Assembly (NCBI GenBank): GCA_050291365.1
Contig: JBNKJS010000038.1
Coordinates: 32,302 to 96,301 of the forward strand
From: JAAGZL01 sp050291365
Lineage (GTDB): Bacteria; Pseudomonadota; Gammaproteobacteria; Chromatiales; Chromatiaceae
Direction: 5' to 3'
DNA length: 64,000 bases
The notes beneath the pieces are model-generated. The model was given only the letters and a program-made list of their open reading frames with translations, was not told where the DNA came from and made no database searches. Numbering within the stretch: the first letter of the stretch is position 1; each line of letters starts with the position of its first letter. The position numbers and the translations under genes are program-made. Below, piece by piece: positions 34,318 through 43,589 of the stretch.

Positions 34318-34932
34318 CTAATGCTCAGCACTGGGGATATATCCATTATCCCTTAGATAGTTAAGGATCAAACCTGCACTCTCGTCTAGTGTCAGGGCAT
34401 CTGTATCTACCACTACCTCTGCCCATTCCGGTGTCTCATAGGGCGACGAGATACCGGTGTAGTTCTTTATTATTCCGGCGCGGGCCTTCTTGTACAGCCC
34501 CTTCACATCACGCTTCTCACAGGTCTCCAGACTACAATCACAGTAGACCTCGATAAAATCACCCTCCGGCATCAGATCGCGTACCTTGCGCCTGTCTGCA
34601 CGAAACGGCGAGATAAATGCGGTCAGTGCAATGATACCAGCCTCGATAAACAGGCGGGACATCTCGGCCACTCGGCGTATGTTCTCGACCCTATCCTCTT
34701 CACTAAAGCCCAGATCACCACACAGGCCATGGCGCACGTTATCTCCATCAAACACGAAGGAGTTACAGCCCAGCTTATGCAACTCCCCTTCCACCGCGTT
34801 GGCCAAAGTAGACTTGCCGGAACCGGACAGCCCGGTAAACCAGATCACAAAACTCTTGTGTCCGTTTTGTGTCTCCCTCTGTTCACGGCTAACCGCCTGC
34901 TCCTGCCAAACCACATTTTCACTTTTTGTCAT
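34318..34932 (-). CDS. cysC: Adenylylsulfate (APS) kinase
   Basis: This 204-residue kinase has the P-loop FTGLSGSGKSTLAN near 30-43, FVFDGDNVRHGLCGDLGFSEEDR near 61-83, FISPFRADRRKVR near 111 and CEKRDVKGLYKKARAG near 140, all standard for CysC. It phosphorylates APS at the 3' position to give PAPS. The ATG at 34932 with AAGGAA upstream is preferred; the frame extends 13 codons further. It is inserted between waaF and waaC of the LPS-core locus, away from other sulfate-assimilation genes, which suggests that its PAPS serves carbohydrate sulfation (inference). Confidence 0.92.
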   Translation of the reverse strand: MTKSENVVWQEQAVSREQRETQNGHKSFVIWFTGLSGSGKSTLANAVEGELHKLGCNSFVFDGDNVRHGLCGDLGFSEEDRVENIRRVAEMSRLFIEAGIIALTAFISPFRADRRKVRDLMPEGDFIEVYCDCSLETCEKRDVKGLYKKARAGIIKNYTGISSPYETPEWAEVVVDTDALTLDESAGLILNYLRDNGYIPSAEH

Positions 34933-34936
34933 TAAA

Positions 34937-35965
34937 CTAATTTCCTTCAACAAGTTGCCGCACCGCAGCACAAACCGTATCTACATCTATTCCCTTCAGG
35001 CATTTAAGGTCACCCTCTGGACACTCACGCTTAAAACATGGACCACAATCCAACCCCAGATGCAGAATCTTGTTGCGCGGATTCAGGGGAGGAGTAAAGC
35101 CTGGATCAGATGACCCATATATCGCCACCAGCGGTCTATCCAGGGCCGCCGCCACATGCATCAAGCCGGAGTCATTACTCACCACCGCATCTGCCAGAGA
35201 CATCAGATCTACCGCCTGAGCCAGAGTGGTACGGCCACTGAGATCTACACATTTATTGCCGGCAACTGAATTTACCCCCGAACACACTGCGCTATCTTTA
35301 TCTGACCCAAATAACCAGACCGTCCAACCCTGGTCAATCATCCTTCTCGCCAGCTCCCCATAACGGTCCCGGGGCCAACATTTGGCAGGACCATACTCCG
35401 CACCAGGGCAGAGTATCATCAGCTTGCCGTCAGACTTTTCCAGTCCGAGATCATGCCTGGCTGCATCTACGTCGCTGCCAGATACCTCTAGACTTGGTAC
35501 TGGAATCTCTCCAACAACATCCGCCCCCGGAGGATAGGCCAGGGCGACAAATCGCTGCACGGTCATGGTCAGGCTGGACTTGTCTAGTTTGCGAATATCA
35601 TTCAGCAGGCCATAGCGCATCTCCCCCACCCAACCGGTGCGCCTGGGTATCTTAGCCCAGAGCGGGACCAAGGCAGACTTTAGTGAGTTTGGCAGGAGTA
35701 TGGCCTGAGCATATCCACGCTCAATTAGAGAACGCCCCAATCGATAGCGGGTCTTCAGCTCCAGACCTCCATGCCCAACCGGCATCTCGATGGCATCAGA
35801 CACCTCAGGCATGCGCTCCAACAGGGGCAGGCTCCATCCAGGTGCCAATACATCTATCTCCGCATCCGGCTGCTGCTTACGCAGCACCTTAAACAGGCTC
35901 TGCGCCATCACCATGTCACCCACCCAGGATGGGCCTACTATCAAAATGCGATTTTTATCGCTCAA
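34937..35965 (-). CDS. waaF: LPS heptosyltransferase II
   Basis: This 342-residue GT9 enzyme has ILIVGPSWVGDMVMAQSLFKVL at the start and SNDSGLMHVAAALDRPLVAIYGSSDPGFTPPL near 275-306, diagnostic for WaaF. It adds the second heptose to the inner core. CGPCFKRECPEGDLKCL near the C terminus carries the cysteine cluster of this family. The start appears to be TTG at 35965, 24 bases after ilvE. The order glnE-ilvE-waaF matches the Pseudomonas chromosome. Confidence 0.92.
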   Translation of the reverse strand: MSDKNRILIVGPSWVGDMVMAQSLFKVLRKQQPDAEIDVLAPGWSLPLLERMPEVSDAIEMPVGHGGLELKTRYRLGRSLIERGYAQAILLPNSLKSALVPLWAKIPRRTGWVGEMRYGLLNDIRKLDKSSLTMTVQRFVALAYPPGADVVGEIPVPSLEVSGSDVDAARHDLGLEKSDGKLMILCPGAEYGPAKCWPRDRYGELARRMIDQGWTVWLFGSDKDSAVCSGVNSVAGNKCVDLSGRTTLAQAVDLMSLADAVVSNDSGLMHVAAALDRPLVAIYGSSDPGFTPPLNPRNKILHLGLDCGPCFKRECPEGDLKCLKGIDVDTVCAAVRQLVEGN

Positions 35966-35989
35966 CGCCGGTTCTATATGGGGTCGCGT

Positions 35990-36913
35990 TTAAACCAGTG
36001 TCAGCCATTCAGGATTCTCATCCCTGCGGCCATGCACTTGATCAAAATACATCTTCTGTAGCTGCTCAGTGATCGGACCACGTCCATGGTTGCCGATGGG
36101 ACGATTATCCACCTCACGGATTGGCGTAACCTCGGCGGCCGTACCGGTAAAAAACGCCTCGTCTGCAATGTAGACCTCATCCCTGGTGATGCGCTTCTCC
36201 ACCACAGGAATACCCAATTCGTCTGCCAGGCTCATTACCGTTTTACGCGTGATGCCATCCAGGGCGGAGGTTAGATCCGGCGTGTAGATCACACCATCCC
36301 GGATGATAAATATATTTTCCCCTGAGCCTTCCATGACATATCCCTCCGCATCCAGCAGCAGCGCCTCATCATAACCGCATGCCAGGGCCTCTTGCAGGGC
36401 CATCATGGAGTTCATATAGTTGCCGTTGGCCTTGGCGCGGCACATAGTGATATTTACGTGATGACGGGTGAATGAGGATACCCGGATACGGATACCCCTC
36501 TCCAGCTCCTCTTCACCCAGGTAGGCGCCCCACTCCCAGGCCGCTACCATGACATGGACCTTGAGATTATCTGCCCGCAGCCCCATGCCTTCAGAGCCAT
36601 AAAAACACATGGGTCTGATGTATCCAGAATCCAGACCGTTCTCTTTTACCGCGGCACACTGGGCCTGGTTCAAGGTTTCAGCATCGAACGGCATAGGCAT
36701 GCCCAAAATATGGGCTGAACGAAACAGACGGTCTGTATGCTCCTTCAGCCGAAAAATGGCAGGGCCTTTGTCGGTTTTATAGGCGCGCACACCCTCAAAC
36801 ACACCCATGCCATAGTGCAAGGTGTGTGTAAGTACGTGGGTCTTGGCCTCGCGCCAGGGAACCATCTCCCCGTCTAGCCATATCACCCCATCACGGTCTG
36901 CCATTGTTTGCAT
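35990..36913 (-). CDS. ilvE: Branched-chain amino acid aminotransferase
   Basis: This 307-residue class IV PLP aminotransferase has HTLHYGMGVFEGVRAYKTDKG near 33-53, GYIRPMCFYGSEGMG near 98, the PLP Lys in CRAKANGNYMNSMMALQEA near 160, EGSGENIFIIRDG near 195 and FFTGTAAEVTPIREVDNR near 256. It carries out the last step of valine, leucine and isoleucine synthesis and the first of their breakdown. The ATG at 36913 has AGGAG six bases upstream; a TTG just before it is less likely. It sits between glnE and waaF, as in Pseudomonas. Confidence 0.93.
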   Translation of the reverse strand: MQTMADRDGVIWLDGEMVPWREAKTHVLTHTLHYGMGVFEGVRAYKTDKGPAIFRLKEHTDRLFRSAHILGMPMPFDAETLNQAQCAAVKENGLDSGYIRPMCFYGSEGMGLRADNLKVHVMVAAWEWGAYLGEEELERGIRIRVSSFTRHHVNITMCRAKANGNYMNSMMALQEALACGYDEALLLDAEGYVMEGSGENIFIIRDGVIYTPDLTSALDGITRKTVMSLADELGIPVVEKRITRDEVYIADEAFFTGTAAEVTPIREVDNRPIGNHGRGPITEQLQKMYFDQVHGRRDENPEWLTLV

Positions 36914-37030
36914 CAATTACTCCTATCAAAAAGCTCTCAGGACCGAGGTAAAATGGCCACTGAGAAACCAATTTTTATATAATCGCAAAAAGCTTCTGTT
37001 CCTAGGCCCTTGACCCCGAAACCTTTGCCC

Positions 37031-39976
37031 TTATTCACCCATCAGAGATTCCCAGATTCCCTTCACCTGCTCACGTTCTTGTACCAGATCGTCCTGAGAC
37101 ACCAACGCTGATCTCTCCTGCAGCGCCAGGCGATGAGAGGCGGAGCGGAAGATCCTATAGGCGTCTGATAACGCCTCTACCACATCGCCGGCAAATATAT
37201 CGTGCCTGGCCAATCCCTCCAGCAGCCTGATATTGTCGGTCCACTCGAGCAGATCAGGATGGCTGCTAGCCCACCTTAGAACCGCGTATTGAACCATAAA
37301 TTCAATGTCTGCGATACCTCCCACCCCCTGCTTGAGATCAAACCGCTCCTTATCGCTCTTATCCAGAGAGGCACGCATCTTCTCCCGCATATCCACTACC
37401 TCGGCGCGTAACTTATCCGGATCACGCTCCTGGGACAAAACTGCCCGGCGAATCGCCTTAAACCTCTCCGCAACCACCGGGTCACCCGCAATCGGCCTGG
37501 CCCGCAGCAACGCCTGATGCTCCCAGGTCCAAGCCTGGTTGTGCTGATATGCCTCGAATGCGCCTAAAGAACTAACCAGCATGCCAGAATCACCACTTGG
37601 GCGCAGACGCATATCCACCTCATACAGCAGACCCGCAGGTGTTCGTGCCGTCAGCATATGAATCAGGCGTTGACCAAGCCTGGCAAAAAACAGAGTATCC
37701 GCTATCTGCCGCTCCCCATCAGTCATGGCATTTAAATCGGAATTAGCATGCAGAAACACCAGATCCAGGTCAGAACCATAGCCCAACTCTATTCCGCCTA
37801 GCTTTCCATAGGCAATCACAGCAAATCCCTTCTCCTGAGAATCATCCAATCCGGATGGTTTGCCATGGCGTGAAGAGAGATAGATCCAGACCTGTTGCAG
37901 AACCCGCGCTACGATAGCCTCTGCAATCTCGGTTAGATAGTCGCTTACCACCATCAACGGAATCACCTCGGTGATATCGGCGGCGGCCACCCGCAGTTTG
38001 TTACTCTGCAGAAACTGGCGCAGGCGCTCCATCTGCTGTTCTGTGTCATCCTCATCGACGGCTGATAACAGGGTGTCCAGCTCACTCTCCAACTCATCTC
38101 GCTGCAAAGGTGAGTAGAGATTCCTTGGGTCCAGAAGATCATCCAAAAGAATCGGGTGGCGTGTTATGCGGCTGGCAATCCAGGGGCTTACGCTCTCCAA
38201 ACGCACCAACTGGGACAGGGCCATGGGGCTTTCAACCAGTAGTGCCAGATATGCCGTACGCCGCGCTATGGACTCCATGAGCCTTAGCAGGCGCTCCAAA
38301 ACTATCGTTGGTTCGTCGGTGGCGGCCACCGTCTCCAGCAGCATCGGCATCAGCTGATCCAGCCTCTTTCGACCACGTTGGCCCTGCCCACGACAGGCAT
38401 GGCTGTTGCGAAAATCATCCAGCATCTTCAAGGCATCTCCAGCCTCTTCCTGGAAACCTATCTCCGCCAACAGATCAATGGCCTGGTCTGTCTCCAACCC
38501 TTGCCGCCACAAAGTCTGGAGTCGATTCTCTCTCTGTTCCTGATCCTGTTGCTGATCCTGATCTGCGTGAGGAGTCGCAAACACCTTCTCAAAGTGGCCC
38601 TGCACCAGCTGTCGGTGTTGCTCCAGCATTGCGGAAAAACCATCCCAATCATCAAATCCCATCGACCTTGCCAGGCGCAAACGCTCTACCCGATCATCCG
38701 GCAACAGGTGGGTCTGACGGTCTTGCCAGGCCTGGAGTCTATTCTCTACCAGCCGTAGAAACTCATAGGCGGCAGTCAACTCATTCACTACATAATCCGG
38801 CAGCAGACCCTTTGCGCTCAACCTCTCCAGCACTGTTAGGATGGGGCGAATCTGCAGATCAGGATCGCGCCCCCCGCGGATGAGCTGAAAGGCCTGACCG
38901 ATGAACTCGATCTCGCGGATACCTCCCTGGCCCAGCTTGATATTGGCGTCCATACCCCGTTTATGCATCTCTCCTTTGATCATGCGCTTCATGTCGCGAA
39001 TGGACTCAATGGCCCCAAAATCCAGGTATCGCCGATAGATAAATGGGCGCAGCATGTCCATTAATACCTGCCCTGCCTCCCGGTCTCCCGCAACTATGCG
39101 CGCCTTGATCATGGCATAGCGTTCCCACTCCCGCGCCTGGGCGTGGTAGTACTCCTCCATAGCATCAAAGCTCATAACCAATGGGCCGGAATCACCAAAT
39201 GGGCGCAGACGGGTGTCCACTCGAAACACAAAACCATCAGCCGTCTGCGCACCTATGGCCTTAATCAACTGCTGTCCCAGGCGGGTAAAAAACTGTTCGT
39301 TAGAGAGATGGCGAGCACCCTCCACTTCGCCACTTTGTGGATAGGCGAATATGAGATCAATATCGGAGGATAGGTTTAGCTCTCGTGCCCCCAGCTTGCC
39401 CAAACCGAGTACCAGCATATGTTGCTGCACCCCGTCCTCATCCTGCGGCACCCCATGCTTGGATATGGCCCATGCGTAAAGCAGGTTTAGAGCCTGATCG
39501 ACACAGGCATCCGCCAGGGCAGACAGCTCCTCCAGGGTCTCAGCAAGGGGGGAAATACCAGCAATATCGCGCCAGATGATGCGCACCATCTGGACTCGAC
39601 GGAATATACGCAGAATCTTTTGCAGGGACTCCTCATCAGCAACCTGCTTCAACTCCTTCTGCAGGCGGCGCCCAATCTCACCTTGTGGAAAGCTGGAATG
39701 CAGATCACCCCTATCCCACAGCTCAAAAAACCGGGCAGAATCACGTATGCAGCTTTGCACCACATAGTCGCTGGCCTCCCATACCCGCCTTAGCTCAGCA
39801 ACAAAATTTGGATCTGTATCCAGTTTTGAAAGCTGGTCCTGCTCAAGCGATCCCCTCCACTGTTGGAAGTGGCGCTCTACCAGATCAGAGAGCTGTTGTG
39901 TCGGTGTTTGAGAATCTACGTCGTGGCTCACATTATTCACCAATAGTCTGTCTAGGCTGCGACTGTGCCTAATCAT
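37031..39976 (-). CDS. glnE: Bifunctional glutamine synthetase adenylyltransferase/deadenylylase
   Basis: The 981-residue protein has two related nucleotidyltransferase domains. The N-terminal one (LGLGKLGARELNLSSDIDLIFAYP near 190) removes AMP from glutamine synthetase. The C-terminal one (AYGKLGGIELGYGSDLDLVFLH near 695) adds it. Each is followed by a helical domain with RLRPFGDSGPLV or RLRPSGDSGMLV. The length is normal for GlnE. It tunes glutamine synthetase to nitrogen supply through PII signals. Divergent transcription from the GGDEF gene leaves a 425-base spacer upstream. Confidence 0.95.
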   Translation of the reverse strand: MIRHSRSLDRLLVNNVSHDVDSQTPTQQLSDLVERHFQQWRGSLEQDQLSKLDTDPNFVAELRRVWEASDYVVQSCIRDSARFFELWDRGDLHSSFPQGEIGRRLQKELKQVADEESLQKILRIFRRVQMVRIIWRDIAGISPLAETLEELSALADACVDQALNLLYAWAISKHGVPQDEDGVQQHMLVLGLGKLGARELNLSSDIDLIFAYPQSGEVEGARHLSNEQFFTRLGQQLIKAIGAQTADGFVFRVDTRLRPFGDSGPLVMSFDAMEEYYHAQAREWERYAMIKARIVAGDREAGQVLMDMLRPFIYRRYLDFGAIESIRDMKRMIKGEMHKRGMDANIKLGQGGIREIEFIGQAFQLIRGGRDPDLQIRPILTVLERLSAKGLLPDYVVNELTAAYEFLRLVENRLQAWQDRQTHLLPDDRVERLRLARSMGFDDWDGFSAMLEQHRQLVQGHFEKVFATPHADQDQQQDQEQRENRLQTLWRQGLETDQAIDLLAEIGFQEEAGDALKMLDDFRNSHACRGQGQRGRKRLDQLMPMLLETVAATDEPTIVLERLLRLMESIARRTAYLALLVESPMALSQLVRLESVSPWIASRITRHPILLDDLLDPRNLYSPLQRDELESELDTLLSAVDEDDTEQQMERLRQFLQSNKLRVAAADITEVIPLMVVSDYLTEIAEAIVARVLQQVWIYLSSRHGKPSGLDDSQEKGFAVIAYGKLGGIELGYGSDLDLVFLHANSDLNAMTDGERQIADTLFFARLGQRLIHMLTARTPAGLLYEVDMRLRPSGDSGMLVSSLGAFEAYQHNQAWTWEHQALLRARPIAGDPVVAERFKAIRRAVLSQERDPDKLRAEVVDMREKMRASLDKSDKERFDLKQGVGGIADIEFMVQYAVLRWASSHPDLLEWTDNIRLLEGLARHDIFAGDVVEALSDAYRIFRSASHRLALQERSALVSQDDLVQEREQVKGIWESLMGE

Positions 39977-40401
39977 GCTAGATATTATCTGGGATATGCA
40001 ACAATATCTGCGTAGAAAACAACATTAAAATGCGCCGACCTGGAAACAAGCCTAATTTAAATGAATATCCACGACCAGTCTCACTAACAGAGGACGAAGA
40101 TTACATTTCAGCAGAGCGTTCGAATGGCTAGCCAGCTGGGCAATCATTAACAATCTTGATAAAAAAGACACAAGTTCTGCGCATATCTGCCGATATATTG
40201 AACGATTGCCCCTTTGTGCCATATTTCCATAAAGGCAGGCATAATCGGACTAGTGGATTAGTGCGAAGATAACAGGGACGTAGAATTGAATTACTCACAC
40301 CTCACAGATTATCCGCGCGGCACTTCGGCGCCACTCATGCTTGCCCATCATCCTTCTGAGTGGCTCTTGGCTTTATCGCTAACTGAAAAAGCTAAAATAT
40401 A
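39977..40401. promoter_or_regulatory. Divergent spacer between glnE and the GGDEF gene
   Basis: This 425-base non-coding stretch must hold promoters for both genes. It contains no convincing ORF. A GC-rich inverted patch (ccgcgcggcacttcggcgcc) near 40314-40333 could form a small hairpin upstream of the cyclase gene. I could not assign specific promoter or regulator sites. Confidence 0.35.
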
Positions 40402-41955
40402 ATGCCAAAGCCATATCAAACAGAATTACGACTAAGACACAAGGCATGGTCTATTGTCGCAGTCTACGCCGTGTTTGGTGCATTGTGGATACTATATTCG
40501 GATATGTTGCTTGGCTGGTGGCTGAATGACCCAGAAGAGATCACTCGCTTCCAAACATATAAGGGCTGGTTTTTCATTGCTGTAACCAGCTTGATGTTGC
40601 TGGCAGGACTTCTGCGCTATACAGATAAATACAGCAAGCAATGGCATCGTAGTACGGAGCAACGCTCTGAATTGAGCCTGCTTAACCAGTTCCAGGAGAG
40701 CGTCATAGACAACGCCTCTATCTGGATTAATGTGCTGGATCCTTCGGCGAATGTAGTGGTGTGGAACAAAGCTGCGGAGCAGATCAGCGGTTATACACGA
40801 GAAGAGGTATTAGGAAATCCGGAAATATGGGAGTGGTTATATCCTGACCCTTACTATCGTGCAGAGATCACTCAGACCGCCCTCGACATACTCGACTGGG
40901 GAAACGAGGTGGAAGGTTTTGAAACCTACATCATGACCAAAGATGGTAAAGAGAAGGTCATCTCCTGGAATTCCCGGCGCTTTTTCGATGAGCAGGGGAT
41001 GATTACAGGCTCCATTGCCATAGGACAGGATGTCACCGCCAGCAAGCAAGTAGAACTTGCCCTAGTGGAGAGTGAACGCCAACTTGCTACTCTTATGGCA
41101 AATCTGCCTGGCATGGCATACCGCTGCCTGAACGATCAATCCTGGACTATGAAATTCGTATCCAATGGGTGCCAGCTACTAACCGGATATACTCCTAGCG
41201 CTTTGCTGAATAATCGTGATCTCTCGTACGACTCTATCATCCACAGGGATGACCGATTAAATGTTAAGTATGAAGTGAATCAGGCGCTTGCAGAAGATCG
41301 TAGTTTTGCCATTGAATACCGCATCCTGCGCAAAGACGGACAGGAGATATGGGTATGGGAGCAGGGGCAGAAGGTGCATGTAAGCGGCAATAACTATATT
41401 GAAGGCATTATCATCGACATCTCGAAACGCAAGGCCATGGAGCACGAGCTGCAACTATTAGCCACCCACGATATTTTAACCGGGCTCTACAATCGTCGTG
41501 AAATGGAACGGCAATTAAAGGAAGAGCTGATTCGCGCGCAACGATATAACCGATCCCTATCGCTGTTATGGATAGACGTAGATCACTTTAAAGCGATAAA
41601 CGATTGTTTTGGTCACCAAGCCGGGGACGAAGTCCTGCGCCAGCTCGGGGAACTGTTGGAATCAAGTATTCGTACTATGGACTATGCAGCTCGTTACGGC
41701 GGGGAAGAGCTTGCGGTCGTATTGCCCGAGATGGAACAGGCGGTTGTTATGGAGATGGCTGAGCGCCTGCGATGGCTAGTGGAATCCAAGCGCATGAAAA
41801 TCAATGAATCCAGCCAGACAAACATTACCATCAGCGTAGGCGTAGCCACTTACCCAGTTCACGGCACCACCGTAGAAGAACTACTCGAAGCCGCCGACCA
41901 GGCTATGTACCGCGCAAAAAAGAACGGAAGAAACCAAGTTTGCCAGGCTGAATAA
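40402..41955 (+). CDS. Membrane-bound PAS-PAS-GGDEF diguanylate cyclase
   Basis: The 517-residue protein has two N-terminal membrane spans (about 15-33 and 52-72) around a short periplasmic loop, two PAS domains (about 100-215 with VVWNKAAEQISGYTREEV, and 225-345 with VSNGCQLLTGYTPSALL) and a C-terminal GGDEF domain (from about 352). The active site is intact as GGEEL, and an RTMD (RxxD) inhibitory site lies just before it. It should make cyclic di-GMP from two GTP in response to a signal sensed by the PAS domains. It is followed 50 bases later, on the same strand, by the protease-avidin gene, so the two may share a transcript. Confidence 0.92.
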   Translation: MPKPYQTELRLRHKAWSIVAVYAVFGALWILYSDMLLGWWLNDPEEITRFQTYKGWFFIAVTSLMLLAGLLRYTDKYSKQWHRSTEQRSELSLLNQFQESVIDNASIWINVLDPSANVVVWNKAAEQISGYTREEVLGNPEIWEWLYPDPYYRAEITQTALDILDWGNEVEGFETYIMTKDGKEKVISWNSRRFFDEQGMITGSIAIGQDVTASKQVELALVESERQLATLMANLPGMAYRCLNDQSWTMKFVSNGCQLLTGYTPSALLNNRDLSYDSIIHRDDRLNVKYEVNQALAEDRSFAIEYRILRKDGQEIWVWEQGQKVHVSGNNYIEGIIIDISKRKAMEHELQLLATHDILTGLYNRREMERQLKEELIRAQRYNRSLSLLWIDVDHFKAINDCFGHQAGDEVLRQLGELLESSIRTMDYAARYGGEELAVVLPEMEQAVVMEMAERLRWLVESKRMKINESSQTNITISVGVATYPVHGTTVEELLEAADQAMYRAKKNGRNQVCQAE

Positions 41956-42005
41956 TAGACTAGATCTATGAGTAACAGCTCCACTATCTAACAACAGGTA
42001 GCATC

Positions 42006-43493
42006 ATGAAAGAGTTAATACCTAAGAAATCGATGGAAGGCTGGCTGTTAGAAGCACTCTACAATGACACTTGCGTTAATTTTCAACTGGTACGAGGGGC
42101 AATAAGCGACAACGGAGCCACTCCGTGGACCGCAACACTGGGTTTGGGCACACCACCTCAGAAACTTAGATTCATGCTGGATACAGGAACAGTAAACACC
42201 TGGATCACCGCCAGCGCCTGCTCCAGCGATGCATGCAAGTTGCACAGGGCATTCAATCCTGAGCTGTCCAGCAGTTTCCGCCCCGGTGAACAAGCACCAA
42301 CAAGCGTATCTTTCGGGCCATGGGGCTCAATGGGAGTGGTGCTTGGCAATGATGTCTGTCATCTCGCATGTAGCTATAATGGTGAAGAAAAGACTATAGC
42401 CACAAATGAGCCTATAAGCCTATATCTCAGTGTCAGTTATGATGGCCCACAGTTTGCCGCTCTGGATTGTGACGGCGGACTTGCCATTCCGTCAGTGCCC
42501 TGTGATCAGCCTAGCGCCCTGCTTGAACAGCTAAAGCGACAGAAAATTATCCAACATGCGGTTGCCTCTTTCTATTTCGACCCGACGCGAGGAACAGGCA
42601 GCTGCGTTATGGGCGCGGCAGATAAAAATCTCTTTGATTCTAATACCCTCAACATACTGCCGCTACTCCCTTTGGGCGGTGAATTAAACTACTTATGGAA
42701 CCTGCGCCTTGATCGGCTTGCAACCGGCAGCATAACAGTGGTGGATTCGGGAGACCTAGTGCTCGACACCGGCTCTTCTCGTTTTAAAGGAGGATGCGCT
42801 GTGATCGGCCGGATGATTAATGCCATAACCGATCAGGGGAAACGTCCGGCCCAGGTCTACGATCCGACCGAACTGCAATCCTATCCCGATATAGAGCTGA
42901 CCCTTGGTGGACGAATATATACCCTCTCGCCGCAACAATATTTCCAGCACATCGCACCCTCTACTTGGGAACTGGGGGTGCATTACCTGGAAGGCCTACC
43001 CGATGAATTGTTACTAGTGGGTTCTCTCTTTCTCGATACGGTGTACAGCATCTTTTTCTACGAGACAGAGAACGCCGGTCAAAAAGCCGTAGGTTTAGCT
43101 CAACCCGTACATAAAAGGATGACTGTTAGCGGCGTCTGGCAGAATGAATTCGGTTCCACACTGGAGATTGGACCTATAGCTTCTGACGGCACTTTCCGTG
43201 GCACTTACCGATCCCATACCGGTACCACAGGCGTTTATCCAGTGATGGGGGTTGCTGATCCAGAACCTACGGGAGACAACATCTCCGTCTCCTTCTCTGT
43301 AACCTGGCGCAGCCTTGAAGGCAAGGAGGACCCCTCATGGCATTGGGTGTCTGGGTTTACCGGCCTGCTTCAGGAAAAAAACGGACAGGAAACCCTATCT
43401 ACTACCTATCTGTTGCAACAAAATGCCACAACATCAGCACCCGACTGGATGGCCACAGCGGTTTATCCTTCAAAATTCACGCGCATGTCATAG
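42006..43493 (+). CDS. Pepsin-like (A1) aspartic protease fused to a C-terminal avidin-type domain
   Basis: Residues about 37-368 form a two-lobed pepsin-like protease. WTATLGLGTPPQKLRFMLDTGTVNTW gives the first catalytic Asp (Asp59 in DTGT), VSFGPWGSMGVVLGNDV the flap (Phe103 where pepsin has Tyr75), LVLDTGSS the second Asp (Asp254), and LLVGSLFLDTVYSIFFYE with VGLAQPV the usual end of the second lobe. Residues about 373-495 look like avidin/streptavidin: SGVWQNEFGST (biotin-site Asn and Ser kept), GTYRSHTG (Tyr and Ser kept), SVTW (Trp kept) and DWMATAV, then KFTRM (Trp kept). The Trp108 position is Tyr and the Asp128 position Ser. No signal peptide or propeptide is visible, as reported for some other bacterial pepsins. 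The pairing is highly unusual and its role is unknown. Confidence 0.88.
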   Translation: MKELIPKKSMEGWLLEALYNDTCVNFQLVRGAISDNGATPWTATLGLGTPPQKLRFMLDTGTVNTWITASACSSDACKLHRAFNPELSSSFRPGEQAPTSVSFGPWGSMGVVLGNDVCHLACSYNGEEKTIATNEPISLYLSVSYDGPQFAALDCDGGLAIPSVPCDQPSALLEQLKRQKIIQHAVASFYFDPTRGTGSCVMGAADKNLFDSNTLNILPLLPLGGELNYLWNLRLDRLATGSITVVDSGDLVLDTGSSRFKGGCAVIGRMINAITDQGKRPAQVYDPTELQSYPDIELTLGGRIYTLSPQQYFQHIAPSTWELGVHYLEGLPDELLLVGSLFLDTVYSIFFYETENAGQKAVGLAQPVHKRMTVSGVWQNEFGSTLEIGPIASDGTFRGTYRSHTGTTGVYPVMGVADPEPTGDNISVSFSVTWRSLEGKEDPSWHWVSGFTGLLQEKNGQETLSTTYLLQQNATTSAPDWMATAVYPSKFTRMS

Positions 43494-43532
43494 TTATGAC
43501 AGGGACCACTGTTGCGGGCAGTTTTAGAACAT

Positions 43533-43562
43533 AAAAAAAGCCCCGCGTCTCTGCGGGGCTTT
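43533..43562. terminator. Bidirectional rho-independent terminator
   Basis: A perfect seven-pair stem GCCCCGC/GCGGGGC with a six-base loop lies between the ends of the protease gene (plus) and groEL (minus). Seven T follow it in the minus direction and three in the plus, so it mainly ends groEL transcription and may also serve the protease gene. Confidence 0.88.
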
Positions 43563-43589
43563 CGGTTTGCTGGGTTTAGCAGCGGGTGA

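Noticed and set aside
38308..38883. Plus-strand open frame of 191 codons opposite glnE
   Set aside because: Proline/serine/arginine-rich shadow of a clear GlnE frame.
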